A stretch of DNA of 64,000 nucleotides from IOR16 sp963521065 (GTDB lineage: Bacteria > Bacillota > Clostridia > Peptostreptococcales > Anaerovoracaceae), in assembly GCA_963521065.1 (NCBI GenBank), contig CAUQTI010000006.1:103755-167754 (forward strand). Direction: 5' to 3'. The position numbers and the translations under genes are program-made. Below are positions 8,473-16,879 of the stretch, in pieces. The number at the start of each line of letters is the position of its first letter. The first letter of the stretch is position 1. The notes beneath the pieces were generated by a model. That model worked only from the letters and a program-made list of their open reading frames with translations. It was not told the origin of the DNA and ran no database searches.

Positions 8473-9405
8473 ATGGCAGCAGTCGATACCAAAATTTTAT
8501 TAGAATCTGGAACGAATGAGATTGAGATTATGGAGTTTACCATAGCAGGCGATTTATTTGGAATCAATGTCGCGAAGGTTCGGGAAATATTAATGCCGAG
8601 CGCGATTAAACCAATGCCTCAATCCCATCCTGCTGTAGAGGGCGTGTTTAAGCCAAGAGATCGAGTCATTACGGTAGTAAATCTGCCGAAATATCTCGGT
8701 TTACCGGAATCCTCCGAAAATGGACGCGATTTATTTATCATAACGAATTTTAATAAGGTCTATGTTGCATTTCGTGTTCATTCAGTTGAAGGAATTGACC
8801 GGATTTCATGGGGAGCAATCCAAAAACCGGATAAGACAATTTATGGAGGCGATTCTGGAATTGCTACAGGGCTAGCTGAATGCGGCAATCGCTTGGTAAC
8901 AATTTTAGACTTTGAAAAAATTGTGGCAGACATTGCACCGGAAACCGGAATACAGCTTTCAGGAATTGATAAATTACAACATAGAGACAGAGACCAAAGA
9001 CCGATTGTTGTAGCAGAGGATTCTGTTTTATTATCGAAGATGATAGAAGAGGCCTTGGTTAAGGCTGGATATCACAATGTATTGATGTTTAATAACGGAC
9101 AGGAGGCTTGGGATTATCTGAGCGGAATTCGTGATGATAACAATATCTATGACAAGGTTTCGTGTATCATAACAGATATCGAGATGCCGCAGATGGATGG
9201 GCACCGTTTGACGAAGCTGGTAAAAACAGATGCCGTGCTGAAAAAAATTCCATTGGTCATCTTTTCCTCGCTGATTAACGAAGAAATGCAGATTAAAGGA
9301 AAATCACTAGGTGCAGACGAACAGCTCTCAAAGCCGGAGATTGTACATTTGGTAACCGTAATTGACCACTTACTAGATAAGAGTGCGAATCATATAAATA
9401 AATAG
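8473..9405 (+). CDS. cheV: Chemotaxis coupling protein CheV (CheW-receiver)
   Basis: 310 residues. ATG 8473 is preferred over the GTG at 8452 because GTGGAGG (about 8459-8465) is correctly spaced only for the ATG. Residues about 15-165 form a CheW-like domain (EIMEFTIAGDLFGINVAKVR). Residues about 178-305 form a response-regulator receiver with the phospho-acceptor Asp235 in IITDIEMPQMDG. CheV couples receptors to CheA and adapts signalling by phosphorylation. Last gene before a terminator, so it closes the motility group. Confidence 0.93.
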   Translation: MAAVDTKILLESGTNEIEIMEFTIAGDLFGINVAKVREILMPSAIKPMPQSHPAVEGVFKPRDRVITVVNLPKYLGLPESSENGRDLFIITNFNKVYVAFRVHSVEGIDRISWGAIQKPDKTIYGGDSGIATGLAECGNRLVTILDFEKIVADIAPETGIQLSGIDKLQHRDRDQRPIVVAEDSVLLSKMIEEALVKAGYHNVLMFNNGQEAWDYLSGIRDDNNIYDKVSCIITDIEMPQMDGHRLTKLVKTDAVLKKIPLVIFSSLINEEMQIKGKSLGADEQLSKPEIVHLVTVIDHLLDKSANHINK

Positions 9406-9438
9406 CAATAAAATCAAAGTATGCAGAGGATAGCAATA

Positions 9439-9472
9439 AGGAGCAGATTACTTAGGATCTGCTCCTGTTTTA
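9439..9472 (+). terminator. Intrinsic terminator after cheV
   Basis: AGGAGCAGAT (9439-9448) pairs with ATCTGCTCCT (9457-9466), with an 8-nt loop followed by GTTTTAT. Confidence 0.8.
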
Positions 9473-9494
9473 TGGTTGTAGGACTAGCGTTGGA

Positions 9495-11534
9495 ATGAAA
9501 GGCTTCAAGGGTATGGACCAAGAACACTTAATAAATGATGAGAATGAATTGATTTATGTTATTGATTTAGAAAACTATAATCTTCTTTTTTTGAACAAAG
9601 CTGCTAAAAAAAAGATGGGTTTAAGGGACGAAGAATACAAAGAAAAAAAATGTTACCAGCTTCTGCATGGCTTGTCAGAGCCTTGCTTGTGTTGTAAAAA
9701 GAACCTTTTATCATCCAATGAAATCTACAAATGGGAGAATTGTGCGCATAGAAAAGAAGCGTATTATTTAAAGCACAAGTTGGTGGACTGGAAAGGAAAG
9801 CTGGTAAAGCTTGAAACCGGTTTTCAAGCGATTGTAGAAGAAAATAAAGAGGATTCGCACGGTGAAATCGAATTAATATTGTTACAAGCGATTAATGATT
9901 TAATGAAGGAAGCTGATTTTTTTGAAGCGATGTACTTAGTCCTAAAAAAAATTGGGCAGATTTACAATGCAGAGTCCGTCTACATCGTGGAAATAGGAGC
10001 TGGAAGACAAGGAAAAATTTTATATAAATGGAATAAAAATGCGGACACAGATGAAAAAGCCTTGACGTTGCAGGATGAATTGCTGATTGGAAGCTGGAAC
10101 CGCATCGGAAGAGGGAAAAAATGGAATGTACTCAGTATAGGAGAAGCATTACATATTGTCCCTATGGTGGATATTGAGTACGGAGACGGATATTTTGCGA
10201 TTGAATGCATCGATGCAGGAGGGAAACAGCTCTCTCATATATTGCTGATTGGCCACGTCATTTTAAATGAAATCACGAAAAAAAACCTTCAAAACAAAAT
10301 TGAATACATCAATAGATATGACGCCCTAACAGGCGTTTTTCAAAGAAAGCTATATTTGGAGCATCTACGGGGACTAGAAGAAAAAGAACCAAATATGCTG
10401 GGCGTGCTTTTAGCGGATATAAACGGGTTAAAGAAAATCAATGAATATTATGGAAATGCGCAGGGTGATGAGCTTCTGCAAATAACAGGAAACTTCTTGA
10501 GAGGGCAATTCGGTGTCGACTCTGTTTTTCGATTGAATGGGGATGAATTTATTGTTTTATGTGAAAATATACAAAGAAAAGACTTTCATTTAAAAGTGCA
10601 GAGCTTAAAAGAAGACTTTGAAGAAATGAATTATTTTGGGGTTTCCGTTGGATATACTTGGTCAGAAAAGGAGTTTGATTTAAATCAGTTAATTGCGCAT
10701 GCGGAAGAATCCTTGTATATAGAGAAGCAGAAAGCTTATGTAGATGAGGAAGCGTTTGTAAAACGGAACCGCCCAAAGCATGTGAATGAATTGCTTCGTT
10801 CGATTGGCAACAAAGAATATCAAATGTACTTGCAGCCTAAAAATGACATGAATACGGGTGAGTTGATTGGCGCGGAAGCACTCGTGAGATATATGCATCC
10901 GCAGATGGGTATGATTCCGCCAAGTAAATTTATTCCTGCACTAGAGAGAGAAAGAACTATTCGCTACATTGATTTTTTCATGTACGAAGAAGTTTGTAAA
11001 ATCATGGAGCAATGGCATAAAAAAGGGAGAAACCTTCTTCCTGTGTCTTTGAATTTTTCAAGAGCTACAATTCTTGAACGAGATTTTATGGAACAGCTCC
11101 TTTCTATTTATGAAAAATATGAGATTCCCTATAATTGTATTGAAATTGAAATTACCGAAAGTATGGGCGAGCTGGAAAAAGAGACACTTTCGGAAATCAG
11201 TACACAAATGCGAGAAAAGGGTTTCAGAGTATCTCTGGATGATTTTGGATCACAGTATACGAATATGGCTATTTTAACAATTATGGATTTTGATACATTG
11301 AAGCTAGACCGTAGCTTAGTCAGCCGTTTGGAAAAGAGTCAAGAAAATAGAATTGTAGTGCAGCATGTGATTGAGATGTGTAAGGAAATGGGTGTTCATT
11401 GTCTGGCAGAGGGTGTAGAAAACGAATTTCAAAAAAATCTCCTTCGTGAAATGGGCTGTGATTTTGCGCAAGGCTACTTGTTCAATAAACCGCTTCCCGT
11501 CAGTTCCTTTGAAGCACATTATTTTGCAAATTAA
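9495..11534 (+). CDS. PAS-GAF-GGDEF-EAL cyclic-di-GMP protein, likely phosphodiesterase
   Basis: 679 residues; ATG 9495 or 9513, neither with a strong ribosome site. In order: a PAS-like domain (about 10-80) with a Cys-rich CYQLL...PCLCC segment, a GAF-like region (about 125-265), a GGDEF domain (about 275-425) and an EAL domain (about 435-675). The cyclase motif is NGDEF (348-352) in place of GG(D/E)EF, and no RxxD inhibitory site precedes it, so cyclase activity is doubtful. The EAL domain keeps EAL (461-463), ITES, LDDFGS, AEGVE and QGYLF, so c-di-GMP hydrolysis is likely. No membrane segment. Being next to motility genes suggests a switch between swimming and attachment. Confidence 0.88.
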   Translation: MKGFKGMDQEHLINDENELIYVIDLENYNLLFLNKAAKKKMGLRDEEYKEKKCYQLLHGLSEPCLCCKKNLLSSNEIYKWENCAHRKEAYYLKHKLVDWKGKLVKLETGFQAIVEENKEDSHGEIELILLQAINDLMKEADFFEAMYLVLKKIGQIYNAESVYIVEIGAGRQGKILYKWNKNADTDEKALTLQDELLIGSWNRIGRGKKWNVLSIGEALHIVPMVDIEYGDGYFAIECIDAGGKQLSHILLIGHVILNEITKKNLQNKIEYINRYDALTGVFQRKLYLEHLRGLEEKEPNMLGVLLADINGLKKINEYYGNAQGDELLQITGNFLRGQFGVDSVFRLNGDEFIVLCENIQRKDFHLKVQSLKEDFEEMNYFGVSVGYTWSEKEFDLNQLIAHAEESLYIEKQKAYVDEEAFVKRNRPKHVNELLRSIGNKEYQMYLQPKNDMNTGELIGAEALVRYMHPQMGMIPPSKFIPALERERTIRYIDFFMYEEVCKIMEQWHKKGRNLLPVSLNFSRATILERDFMEQLLSIYEKYEIPYNCIEIEITESMGELEKETLSEISTQMREKGFRVSLDDFGSQYTNMAILTIMDFDTLKLDRSLVSRLEKSQENRIVVQHVIEMCKEMGVHCLAEGVENEFQKNLLREMGCDFAQGYLFNKPLPVSSFEAHYFAN

Positions 11535-11599
11535 ATGGTTGGAATAACCAATAAATAGGAAAATTGGGGATAAATATAAAATTAATTCGACTTTTTTTG

Positions 11600-11628
11600 T
11601 TGAATTATTACAAAATATATGAGATAAT
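11600..11628 (+). promoter_or_regulatory. Promoter of the NSS transporter gene
   Basis: TTGAAT (11600-11605), 17-nt spacer, GATAAT (11623-11628). The predicted transcript begins just ahead of the terminator-like hairpin at 11648-11687. Confidence 0.6.
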
Positions 11629-11647
11629 AAAAGAATAAATAAAAAGA

Positions 11648-11687
11648 AAAACTCGTTAGGGTGAGATTCATCCGCGGGTTTTTTTAA
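11648..11687 (+). terminator. Terminator-like hairpin in the NSS transporter leader
   Basis: Outer stem AAACTCG (11649-11655) / CGGGTTT (11675-11681) and inner stem GGGTGA/TCATCC, followed by a T run. It lies between the promoter candidate and the GTG start, so it may be an attenuator as well as the terminator of the preceding gene. Confidence 0.65.
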
Positions 11688-11707
11688 AGTGAATTGGGAG
11701 GTTTTTT

Positions 11708-13063
11708 GTGGAAGGACAAAGAAGTAATTTTTCAAGCAAGTTAGGCTTCGTATTAGCTGCGGCCGGCTCTGCTGTTGGTTTGGGAAATATTTGGAGGTTT
11801 CCGTATCTGGCAGCAAAATATGGCGGAGGAATCTTTTTACTCGTATATTTTATACTTTTAGTGACCTTTGGTTTTTCGCTTATGATTGCGGAAATTGCAA
11901 TTGGAAGAAAAACGGGGCTCAGTGCGGTAAAAGCCTATGGTGAGTTAGATAAACGCTTTGGATTTGTAGGAGTATTAACCTCTCTGGTACCTATGATTAT
12001 ATTTCCTTACTATTGTGTTATTGGAGGATGGGTTGCTAAATATTTCGTCGCATTTGTTACCGGAGAAGCCGCTGCGGCAGCACAAGATGGGTATTTTACA
12101 GACTTTATTGCGCAGACTACACAGCCGATTATCTGGCTTCTGCTATTTATGGGGGCAACCGCTGCAGTTGTAATGTGTGGGGTTGAAAAAGGCATCGAAA
12201 GTGCAAGTAAATTTATGATGCCGATTTTAGTTGTTTTGTCGATTATTGTTGCAGTATTCAGTATCACTATGCCAGGCGCATGGGATGGTGTTCTTTACTA
12301 TCTGACACCAGATTTTTCTAAGTTCTCAATAAAAACGGTATTAGGCGCTTTGGGACAGCTTTTTTATTCCATGTCTTTGGCAATGGGAATTATGATTACG
12401 TATGGTTCTTATATGAAAAAAGAAGCAGACTTAGAATCATCAGTGAAGCAAATTGAGTGGTTTGATGCTGGAATTGCGTTTGTTGCAGGTTTGATGATTG
12501 TTCCGGCGGTATACGCTTTTTCCGGCGGAGACGAATCTGCAATGAATGCAGGCGCAGGACTCATGTTTATCACGCTTCCTAAGGTGTTTGCAGCGATGAA
12601 AATGGGAACGTTGATTGGCGGAATTTTTTTCCTTCTTGTATTTTTTGCTGCGTTGACATCTGCGATCTCTTTAATGGAAACGGTAGTTTCTATTGCGCAG
12701 GACCGTTTAAAATGGGGCAGAATAAAAGCTTCCATCATTATACTAATCGGTTCTATGGCAATCGCTTTACCATCCACATTGGGATTTGGTATTTGGAGCC
12801 ATATTGCACCGCTCGGAATGTCGCTGTTGGACTTTTTTGATTTTATCAGTAACAGCGTTCTGATGCCTCTTGTTGCGTTTTTAACCTGTATCTTTGTAGG
12901 TTACTTTGTTAAGACAAAAACGATTTCAGATGAGGTAAGGATTTCTTCTTCCTTTAAACGTGAAAAGTTATTTGTCGTGGTTATTAAGTATATAGCACCG
13001 ATTTGTCTCATTGTGATTTTAGTCAGTTATGTGATGGTCGGATTGGGATTGATTAGCATCTAA
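11708..13063 (+). CDS. Sodium-dependent NSS-family amino acid transporter
   Basis: 451 residues, GTG start with GGGAGG at 11696-11701. The N-terminus carries the neurotransmitter:sodium symporter signature (GFVLAAAGSAVGLGNIWRFP, then YGGGIFLLVYF), where the unwound TM1 binds Na+ and substrate. About 11 hydrophobic segments are visible, as in many bacterial members that lack TM12. The family imports amino acids, often hydrophobic or aromatic; the substrate cannot be read from sequence. Single-gene unit with its own promoter and a perfect terminator downstream. Confidence 0.92.
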   Translation: MEGQRSNFSSKLGFVLAAAGSAVGLGNIWRFPYLAAKYGGGIFLLVYFILLVTFGFSLMIAEIAIGRKTGLSAVKAYGELDKRFGFVGVLTSLVPMIIFPYYCVIGGWVAKYFVAFVTGEAAAAAQDGYFTDFIAQTTQPIIWLLLFMGATAAVVMCGVEKGIESASKFMMPILVVLSIIVAVFSITMPGAWDGVLYYLTPDFSKFSIKTVLGALGQLFYSMSLAMGIMITYGSYMKKEADLESSVKQIEWFDAGIAFVAGLMIVPAVYAFSGGDESAMNAGAGLMFITLPKVFAAMKMGTLIGGIFFLLVFFAALTSAISLMETVVSIAQDRLKWGRIKASIIILIGSMAIALPSTLGFGIWSHIAPLGMSLLDFFDFISNSVLMPLVAFLTCIFVGYFVKTKTISDEVRISSSFKREKLFVVVIKYIAPICLIVILVSYVMVGLGLISI

Positions 13064-13084
13064 TGAAATAAATAAAAAAACGAT

Positions 13085-13118
13085 AAAAAACCAGAAGAAT
13101 CGATTCTTCTGGTTTTTT
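13085..13118. terminator. Perfect palindromic intrinsic terminator after the NSS gene
   Basis: CCAGAAGAAT (13091-13100), CG, ATTCTTCTGG (13103-13112), flanked by six A and six T; the whole 34 bp is a perfect inverted repeat. Confidence 0.92.
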
Positions 13119-13235
13119 GTAATTCGAAATGCTATGCTGTAAACGTTTCCTCGGTGTAAAATATCGTTTGCATTGTTTCTTTAATCATGGGAAAATAGAT
13201 TGAGAAATTTAGTGGAAGAAAGGGCGGTACAAACG

Positions 13236-14060
13236 ATGAAATTGAAAGTCGTATTAGACAACAACACCTATGTGGACGAGTATTATTATGGAGAGCCTGG
13301 CGTTTCTTATTACATAGAAGATGAAGGGGTAAGGATATTATTTGACGTAGGATATAGCGATATTTTTTTGGAAAATGCAGATAAACTTGGGATTTCTGTT
13401 TCAGATTTGGATATTGTAGCCCTATCTCACGGGCATGATGACCATACGAAAGGCTTAAGAGCTCTTTTTGAAAAGAGAGCTTCACTGTGTGATATAAAAA
13501 AAATGGTGCTCGTGACACATCCGGCTACCTTTGATAGAAAATTTTTAGACGGGGAAGAAATCGGCTGTCAGATGGATTTGAGTGAGGTTGCAAAACATAC
13601 GAGGCTTTTATTGATGAAGGAACCATTTAAACTGAGCAGAAATATTACATTTTTAGGAGAAATACCACGTCTTATGGCATTTGAAAAAATGGATAGCATC
13701 GGTATAAAAGAGGTAAAAGGGGAAAATACAGATGATTTTGTTGAAGAAGACAGTGCGTTGGTATTTCAAGGGAGTAAGGGCATTTATATTATAACAGGGT
13801 GCTCTCATAGCGGTATTTGCAATATCATTGAGTATGCAAAGAAAGTGACAAAAGAAAATCGAGTTTGCGCTGTTTTAGGAGGATTTCACCTCTTTAAAGC
13901 AGATTCTGAACAAGCACAATCTACAATTGAGTATCTTGAAAATCAAAATATTCCGGTGCTTTACCCCTGTCATTGCACTTCATTTGAAGTGAAAGCGGCA
14001 ATGAATCAAAAGCTGAATGTAAAAGAAGTTGGAGTGGGATTGACATTGGAATGGAGATAG
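13236..14060 (+). CDS. Metallo-beta-lactamase-fold hydrolase (COG1237 type)
   Basis: 274 residues. The frame reaches back to TTG 13200, but ATG 13236 follows AAAGGGCGG and begins the conserved strand MKLKVVLDNNTY. Metal-binding motifs: SHGHDDHTKG (His-x-His-Asp-Asp-His), GCSHSG and GGFHLF. This subgroup is often annotated as 7,8-dihydropterin-6-methyl-4-aminobenzene-phosphate synthase-like; its true substrate in bacteria is unclear. It ends 4 bp before mscS, so the two are probably co-transcribed, but no functional link is evident. Confidence 0.8.
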   Translation: MKLKVVLDNNTYVDEYYYGEPGVSYYIEDEGVRILFDVGYSDIFLENADKLGISVSDLDIVALSHGHDDHTKGLRALFEKRASLCDIKKMVLVTHPATFDRKFLDGEEIGCQMDLSEVAKHTRLLLMKEPFKLSRNITFLGEIPRLMAFEKMDSIGIKEVKGENTDDFVEEDSALVFQGSKGIYIITGCSHSGICNIIEYAKKVTKENRVCAVLGGFHLFKADSEQAQSTIEYLENQNIPVLYPCHCTSFEVKAAMNQKLNVKEVGVGLTLEWR

Positions 14061-14064
14061 AACG

Positions 14065-14910
14065 ATGGCACAAGAAAATATAGCAGAAAATGTGACAGCG
14101 GAGGTTGCAGCGGCAGGAAGTAAGCTGCTTGCAGAACCCGCGGCATCCATCCTCATAAAAGTGGGGATGACAATTTTGATTTTGTTTATAGGGTATTTGA
14201 TGATTTGTGTTTTAGCAGGAATCTTAAAGCGTGGGTTAAAAAAGACAAAGATGGATGAGGTGCTTCACACTTTTTTTCTAAATTGCTTAAAAATGATTTT
14301 GTGGATTGTAATTTTAATTACTGCACTCAGCTATTTGGGGATTTCACCAATGTCATTGTTAACGGTATTGGGGGCTGCGGGCGTTGCGGTTGCTTTAGCG
14401 TTAAAGGATAGTTTGAGCAATTTCGCCGGAGGCATTTTGATTATCATTTCCAAGCCCTTTTCGAAAGGGGATTTGATTGAAGATATGCAGATATCCGGGA
14501 AGGTGGAGGAGATTGATCTTCTTTACACCACGCTGATCACCTTTGATAATAAAGTGATTACGGTTCCCAATGGAAAGTTAGCAAATTCTACAATTATAAA
14601 TTATTCAAGAGAGAGGAAACGGCGAGTAGATTGTCGATTCAGTGTCAGTTATGATACGGAGATTGAATTGGTGAAAGAGATATTAGAAACCGTTGCAGCT
14701 GCCAACCCTAAAGCCTTAAGAGAACCTGAGCCTTCAATTGGGGTCGCATCCTTGAATGAGCGTGCTGTTGAATTTGACTTGCGTGTATGGTGCATGACAG
14801 AGGACTACTGGGAGGTGTATTATTCTCTGCAGGAACAGGTTAAATTGGCATTTGATGTACACCATATTTCAATTCCTTATCCTCAGATGGATGTACATAT
14901 AAAAAAGTGA
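14065..14910 (+). CDS. Small-conductance mechanosensitive channel (MscS family)
   Basis: 281 residues, ATG with GGAG in the end of the preceding gene. Three hydrophobic segments lie at about residues 24-50, 70-95 and 97-125. The pore-lining helix has the Gly/Ala pattern of MscS TM3 (LLTVLGAAGVAVALALKDSL, then NFAGGI). The beta domain (GDLIEDMQISGKVEEIDLLY, VPNGKLANSTIINYS) and cytoplasmic alpha/beta domain follow. The length equals E. coli MscS. It opens on membrane tension to release solutes during osmotic downshock. Confidence 0.93.
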   Translation: MAQENIAENVTAEVAAAGSKLLAEPAASILIKVGMTILILFIGYLMICVLAGILKRGLKKTKMDEVLHTFFLNCLKMILWIVILITALSYLGISPMSLLTVLGAAGVAVALALKDSLSNFAGGILIIISKPFSKGDLIEDMQISGKVEEIDLLYTTLITFDNKVITVPNGKLANSTIINYSRERKRRVDCRFSVSYDTEIELVKEILETVAAANPKALREPEPSIGVASLNERAVEFDLRVWCMTEDYWEVYYSLQEQVKLAFDVHHISIPYPQMDVHIKK

Positions 14911-14991
14911 CTGCAGCTTGCGTAAAATATTAGAAAGAGAAAGATGGTAAACAAAAAATTTATTTATCAGTAAAAAAATAGAAAAATATGC

Positions 14992-15020
14992 TTGACCGTT
15001 TTCATAGCTTGTGATAATAT
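14992..15020 (+). promoter_or_regulatory. Promoter of the pyr operon
   Basis: TTGACC at 14992-14997 and GATAAT at 15013-15018, preceded by TG at 15010-15011 (extended -10). Spacer is 15 nt, or 17 nt if TAATAT (15015-15020) is the -10. It lies about 40 nt before the leader peptide start. Confidence 0.7.
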
Positions 15021-15058
15021 ATTGAAGATTTAAGTAGAAAACGAAAGGAACAGACAGA

Positions 15059-15226
15059 ATGCTTTTTATTCGAAGAAAAGAAATTAAAAAAAGAGCTTCT
15101 TACCCGACCATAGTCGGTCAATTCGTTTTTTCTATTTTTATCTCCAATACAGTTACCTTGATTGAAAGTCTTCCTTTTTGGAAGACTTTTTTTTATATAG
15201 TGGAACCACTATTTTCTGCTATATGA
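15059..15226 (+). CDS. Putative pyr operon leader peptide
   Basis: 55 codons, ATG preceded by AAAGGAA (15044-15050) at 8-nt spacing. The frame reads through a short hairpin (CCGAC 15104-15108 / GTCGG 15113-15117), then T-rich runs (15126-15131, 15135-15139), then straight through the terminator at 15165-15194. It stops 32 nt beyond the terminator. This is the layout of the enterobacterial pyrBI leader: RNA polymerase slows in the U-rich stretch when UTP is low, so a coupled ribosome reaches and blocks the terminator hairpin. The peptide itself matches no family I know. Function is inferred from layout. Confidence 0.65.
   Translation: MLFIRRKEIKKRASYPTIVGQFVFSIFISNTVTLIESLPFWKTFFYIVEPLFSAI
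15165..15194 (+). terminator. pyr operon attenuator terminator
   Basis: AAAGTCTTCC (15165-15174), five-T loop, GGAAGACTTT (15180-15189), then T to 15194. It lies within the leader frame, 180 nt before pyrB. No PyrR-binding consensus was recognised around it. Confidence 0.9.
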
Positions 15227-15242
15227 AAGAAAAGATAAGGAA

Positions 15243-15299
15243 AGCTTCTTGTGCTGCAACGCGTCTTGGTTAAGTGCCGCATTGAGATAGTCAGGAAGC
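15243..15299 (+). other. Unassigned structured segment between attenuator and pyrB
   Basis: GCTTCTTG (15243-15250) can pair with CAGGAAGC (15292-15299) with one wobble, enclosing a GC-richer 41-nt stretch. I do not recognise an RNA family. The rest of the 14911-15372 gap holds the promoter, leader frame and attenuator listed separately. Confidence 0.35.
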
Positions 15300-15372
15300 A
15301 GTGTTTTTACTGAATTATTGTATTTCTTTGCTTTAGAGAGATACAGGGCTTACAAGAGAAGGGAGAAAAAAT

Positions 15373-16302
15373 ATGTTAGAAGGAAGAAGTTTACTAGAAC
15401 CAATGGATTTTACGGTAGAGGAAATGAATGAAATTTTTAAGTTGGCCGATGAAATTATAGAAAATCCAAAGAGGTTTCTGCATGCCTGTGATGGGAAATT
15501 ATTAGCGACCTTGTTTTATGAGCCAAGCACGAGAACTCGATTTAGCTTTGAAGCAGCTATGCTTCGCCTGGGCGGGCAGGTAATTGGATTTTCTGAACCC
15601 AATTCCAGCTCTGTAGCAAAAGGCGAGAGCATTGCAGATACAATTCGTACAGTAGCGTGTTATTGCGATATCGCAGTCATGCGCCATCCAAAAGAAGGAG
15701 CACCAAAAGTAGCGGCGTGGAGTACGGAAATGCCGGTTATCAATGCAGGTGACGGCGGTCATATGCACCCGACACAGACCCTAACGGATTTACTTACAAT
15801 TCACAGAGAGAAGGGGAGCTTTGAAAATCTGACAGTCGGCCTTTGCGGAGATTTGAAATTTGGAAGAACCGTACACTCTCTGATTAAGGCACTCTCTCGT
15901 TATAAGGGTGTAAAATTTGTCTTGATTTCACCAGAAGAGCTGCGCATCCCTGAGTATGTGAGAAAAGAAATATTGATGAAGAATGAAATTCCTTTTAAAG
16001 AAGTGGAAAAGATGCAGGAAGTTCTTCCTGAGCTGGATATGCTTTATATGACCAGAGTACAGAAGGAGCGATTCTTTAACGAAGAAGATTATATACGCTT
16101 AAAAGACAGCTATATACTGGATACTGACAAAATGGAGCTTGCAAAAAAAGATATGATGGTTCTGCACCCGCTTCCAAGAGTCAATGAAATTGCAGTAGAG
16201 GTGGATGACGACCCAAGAGCACTTTACTTCAAACAAGCAAAATATGGAATGTATGTGAGAATGGCGCTTATTATGAGCTTGCTCGGTGTTGAAGTAAACT
16301 AA
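15373..16302 (+). CDS. pyrB: Aspartate carbamoyltransferase catalytic subunit
   Basis: 309 residues, ATG with AAGGGAG upstream. The carbamoyl-phosphate site STRTRF is at residues 52-57, the same place as in E. coli, and HPLPRVNEI is the aspartate-binding loop. It condenses carbamoyl phosphate with L-aspartate, the first committed step of pyrimidine synthesis. With pyrI next, the enzyme is probably the regulated class B holoenzyme (c6r6). The attenuator upstream controls entry of polymerase into this gene. No carAB is in the window, so carbamoyl phosphate must come from elsewhere. Confidence 0.97.
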   Translation: MLEGRSLLEPMDFTVEEMNEIFKLADEIIENPKRFLHACDGKLLATLFYEPSTRTRFSFEAAMLRLGGQVIGFSEPNSSSVAKGESIADTIRTVACYCDIAVMRHPKEGAPKVAAWSTEMPVINAGDGGHMHPTQTLTDLLTIHREKGSFENLTVGLCGDLKFGRTVHSLIKALSRYKGVKFVLISPEELRIPEYVRKEILMKNEIPFKEVEKMQEVLPELDMLYMTRVQKERFFNEEDYIRLKDSYILDTDKMELAKKDMMVLHPLPRVNEIAVEVDDDPRALYFKQAKYGMYVRMALIMSLLGVEVN

Positions 16303-16396
16303 AAATAGAGAAAACTGTAATTGAAATCGACGCCCAAAATACGGATAAATCCGTTCAAAATAGGGGCAGAAAGAGTTATAATAGGAGGGAATATAA

Positions 16397-16879
16397 ATGG
16401 TAGTGATTAACAGTATAGAAAAAGGGATTGTGATTGATCACATTAAAGCTGGATTGGGAGCTAAAATCTTAAATTATTTGGATATTGATGCAGAAAAACA
16501 TTCGGTTGCCTTTTTAATGAATGCGAGCAGTGGAAAATACGGCAAAAAAGATGTAATCAAAATTGATAAAGTCATTGACGTGGATTTAGCCGTCTTAGGT
16601 CTGATTGACCCTGACTGTACGGTAAATATCATTGAAGACCACATTATTTCCAAGAAAATCAAACCGGAAATGCCCAAGACAGTGAGCAATGTAATCCGGT
16701 GTAAAAATCCGAGATGTGTTACCTCAGTCGAAGCAAATGCACCGCATATTTTCCATCTGATCAATGAGAAAAACAGAGAATACCGCTGTGAATACTGCGA
16801 TGATATCGTGAGCATGAAGGGAGACAATGTAAATGAAATTGTGCATAAGAAATGGGATGGTAATCAGTCCGTTAAATAA
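16397..16879 (+). CDS. pyrI: Aspartate carbamoyltransferase regulatory subunit
   Basis: 160 residues, ATG after AGGAGG. N-terminal nucleotide-binding domain (VINSIEKGIVIDHIKAGLG) binds the allosteric effectors CTP and ATP. The C-terminal zinc domain keeps Cys102, Cys107, Cys131 and Cys134, with the spacing of E. coli PyrI, needed to hold catalytic and regulatory chains together. The 94-bp gap from pyrB contains a short ACGGAT/ATCCGT hairpin. Its last 47 nt overlap the start of pyrC. Confidence 0.96.
   Translation: MVVINSIEKGIVIDHIKAGLGAKILNYLDIDAEKHSVAFLMNASSGKYGKKDVIKIDKVIDVDLAVLGLIDPDCTVNIIEDHIISKKIKPEMPKTVSNVIRCKNPRCVTSVEANAPHIFHLINEKNREYRCEYCDDIVSMKGDNVNEIVHKKWDGNQSVK

Noticed and set aside
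15243..15310. Resemblance of GTCAGGAAGCAG to the SRP RNA loop
   Set aside because: The conserved GGTCCGGAAGGA apical hairpin is missing and the flanks do not pair as SRP RNA does.
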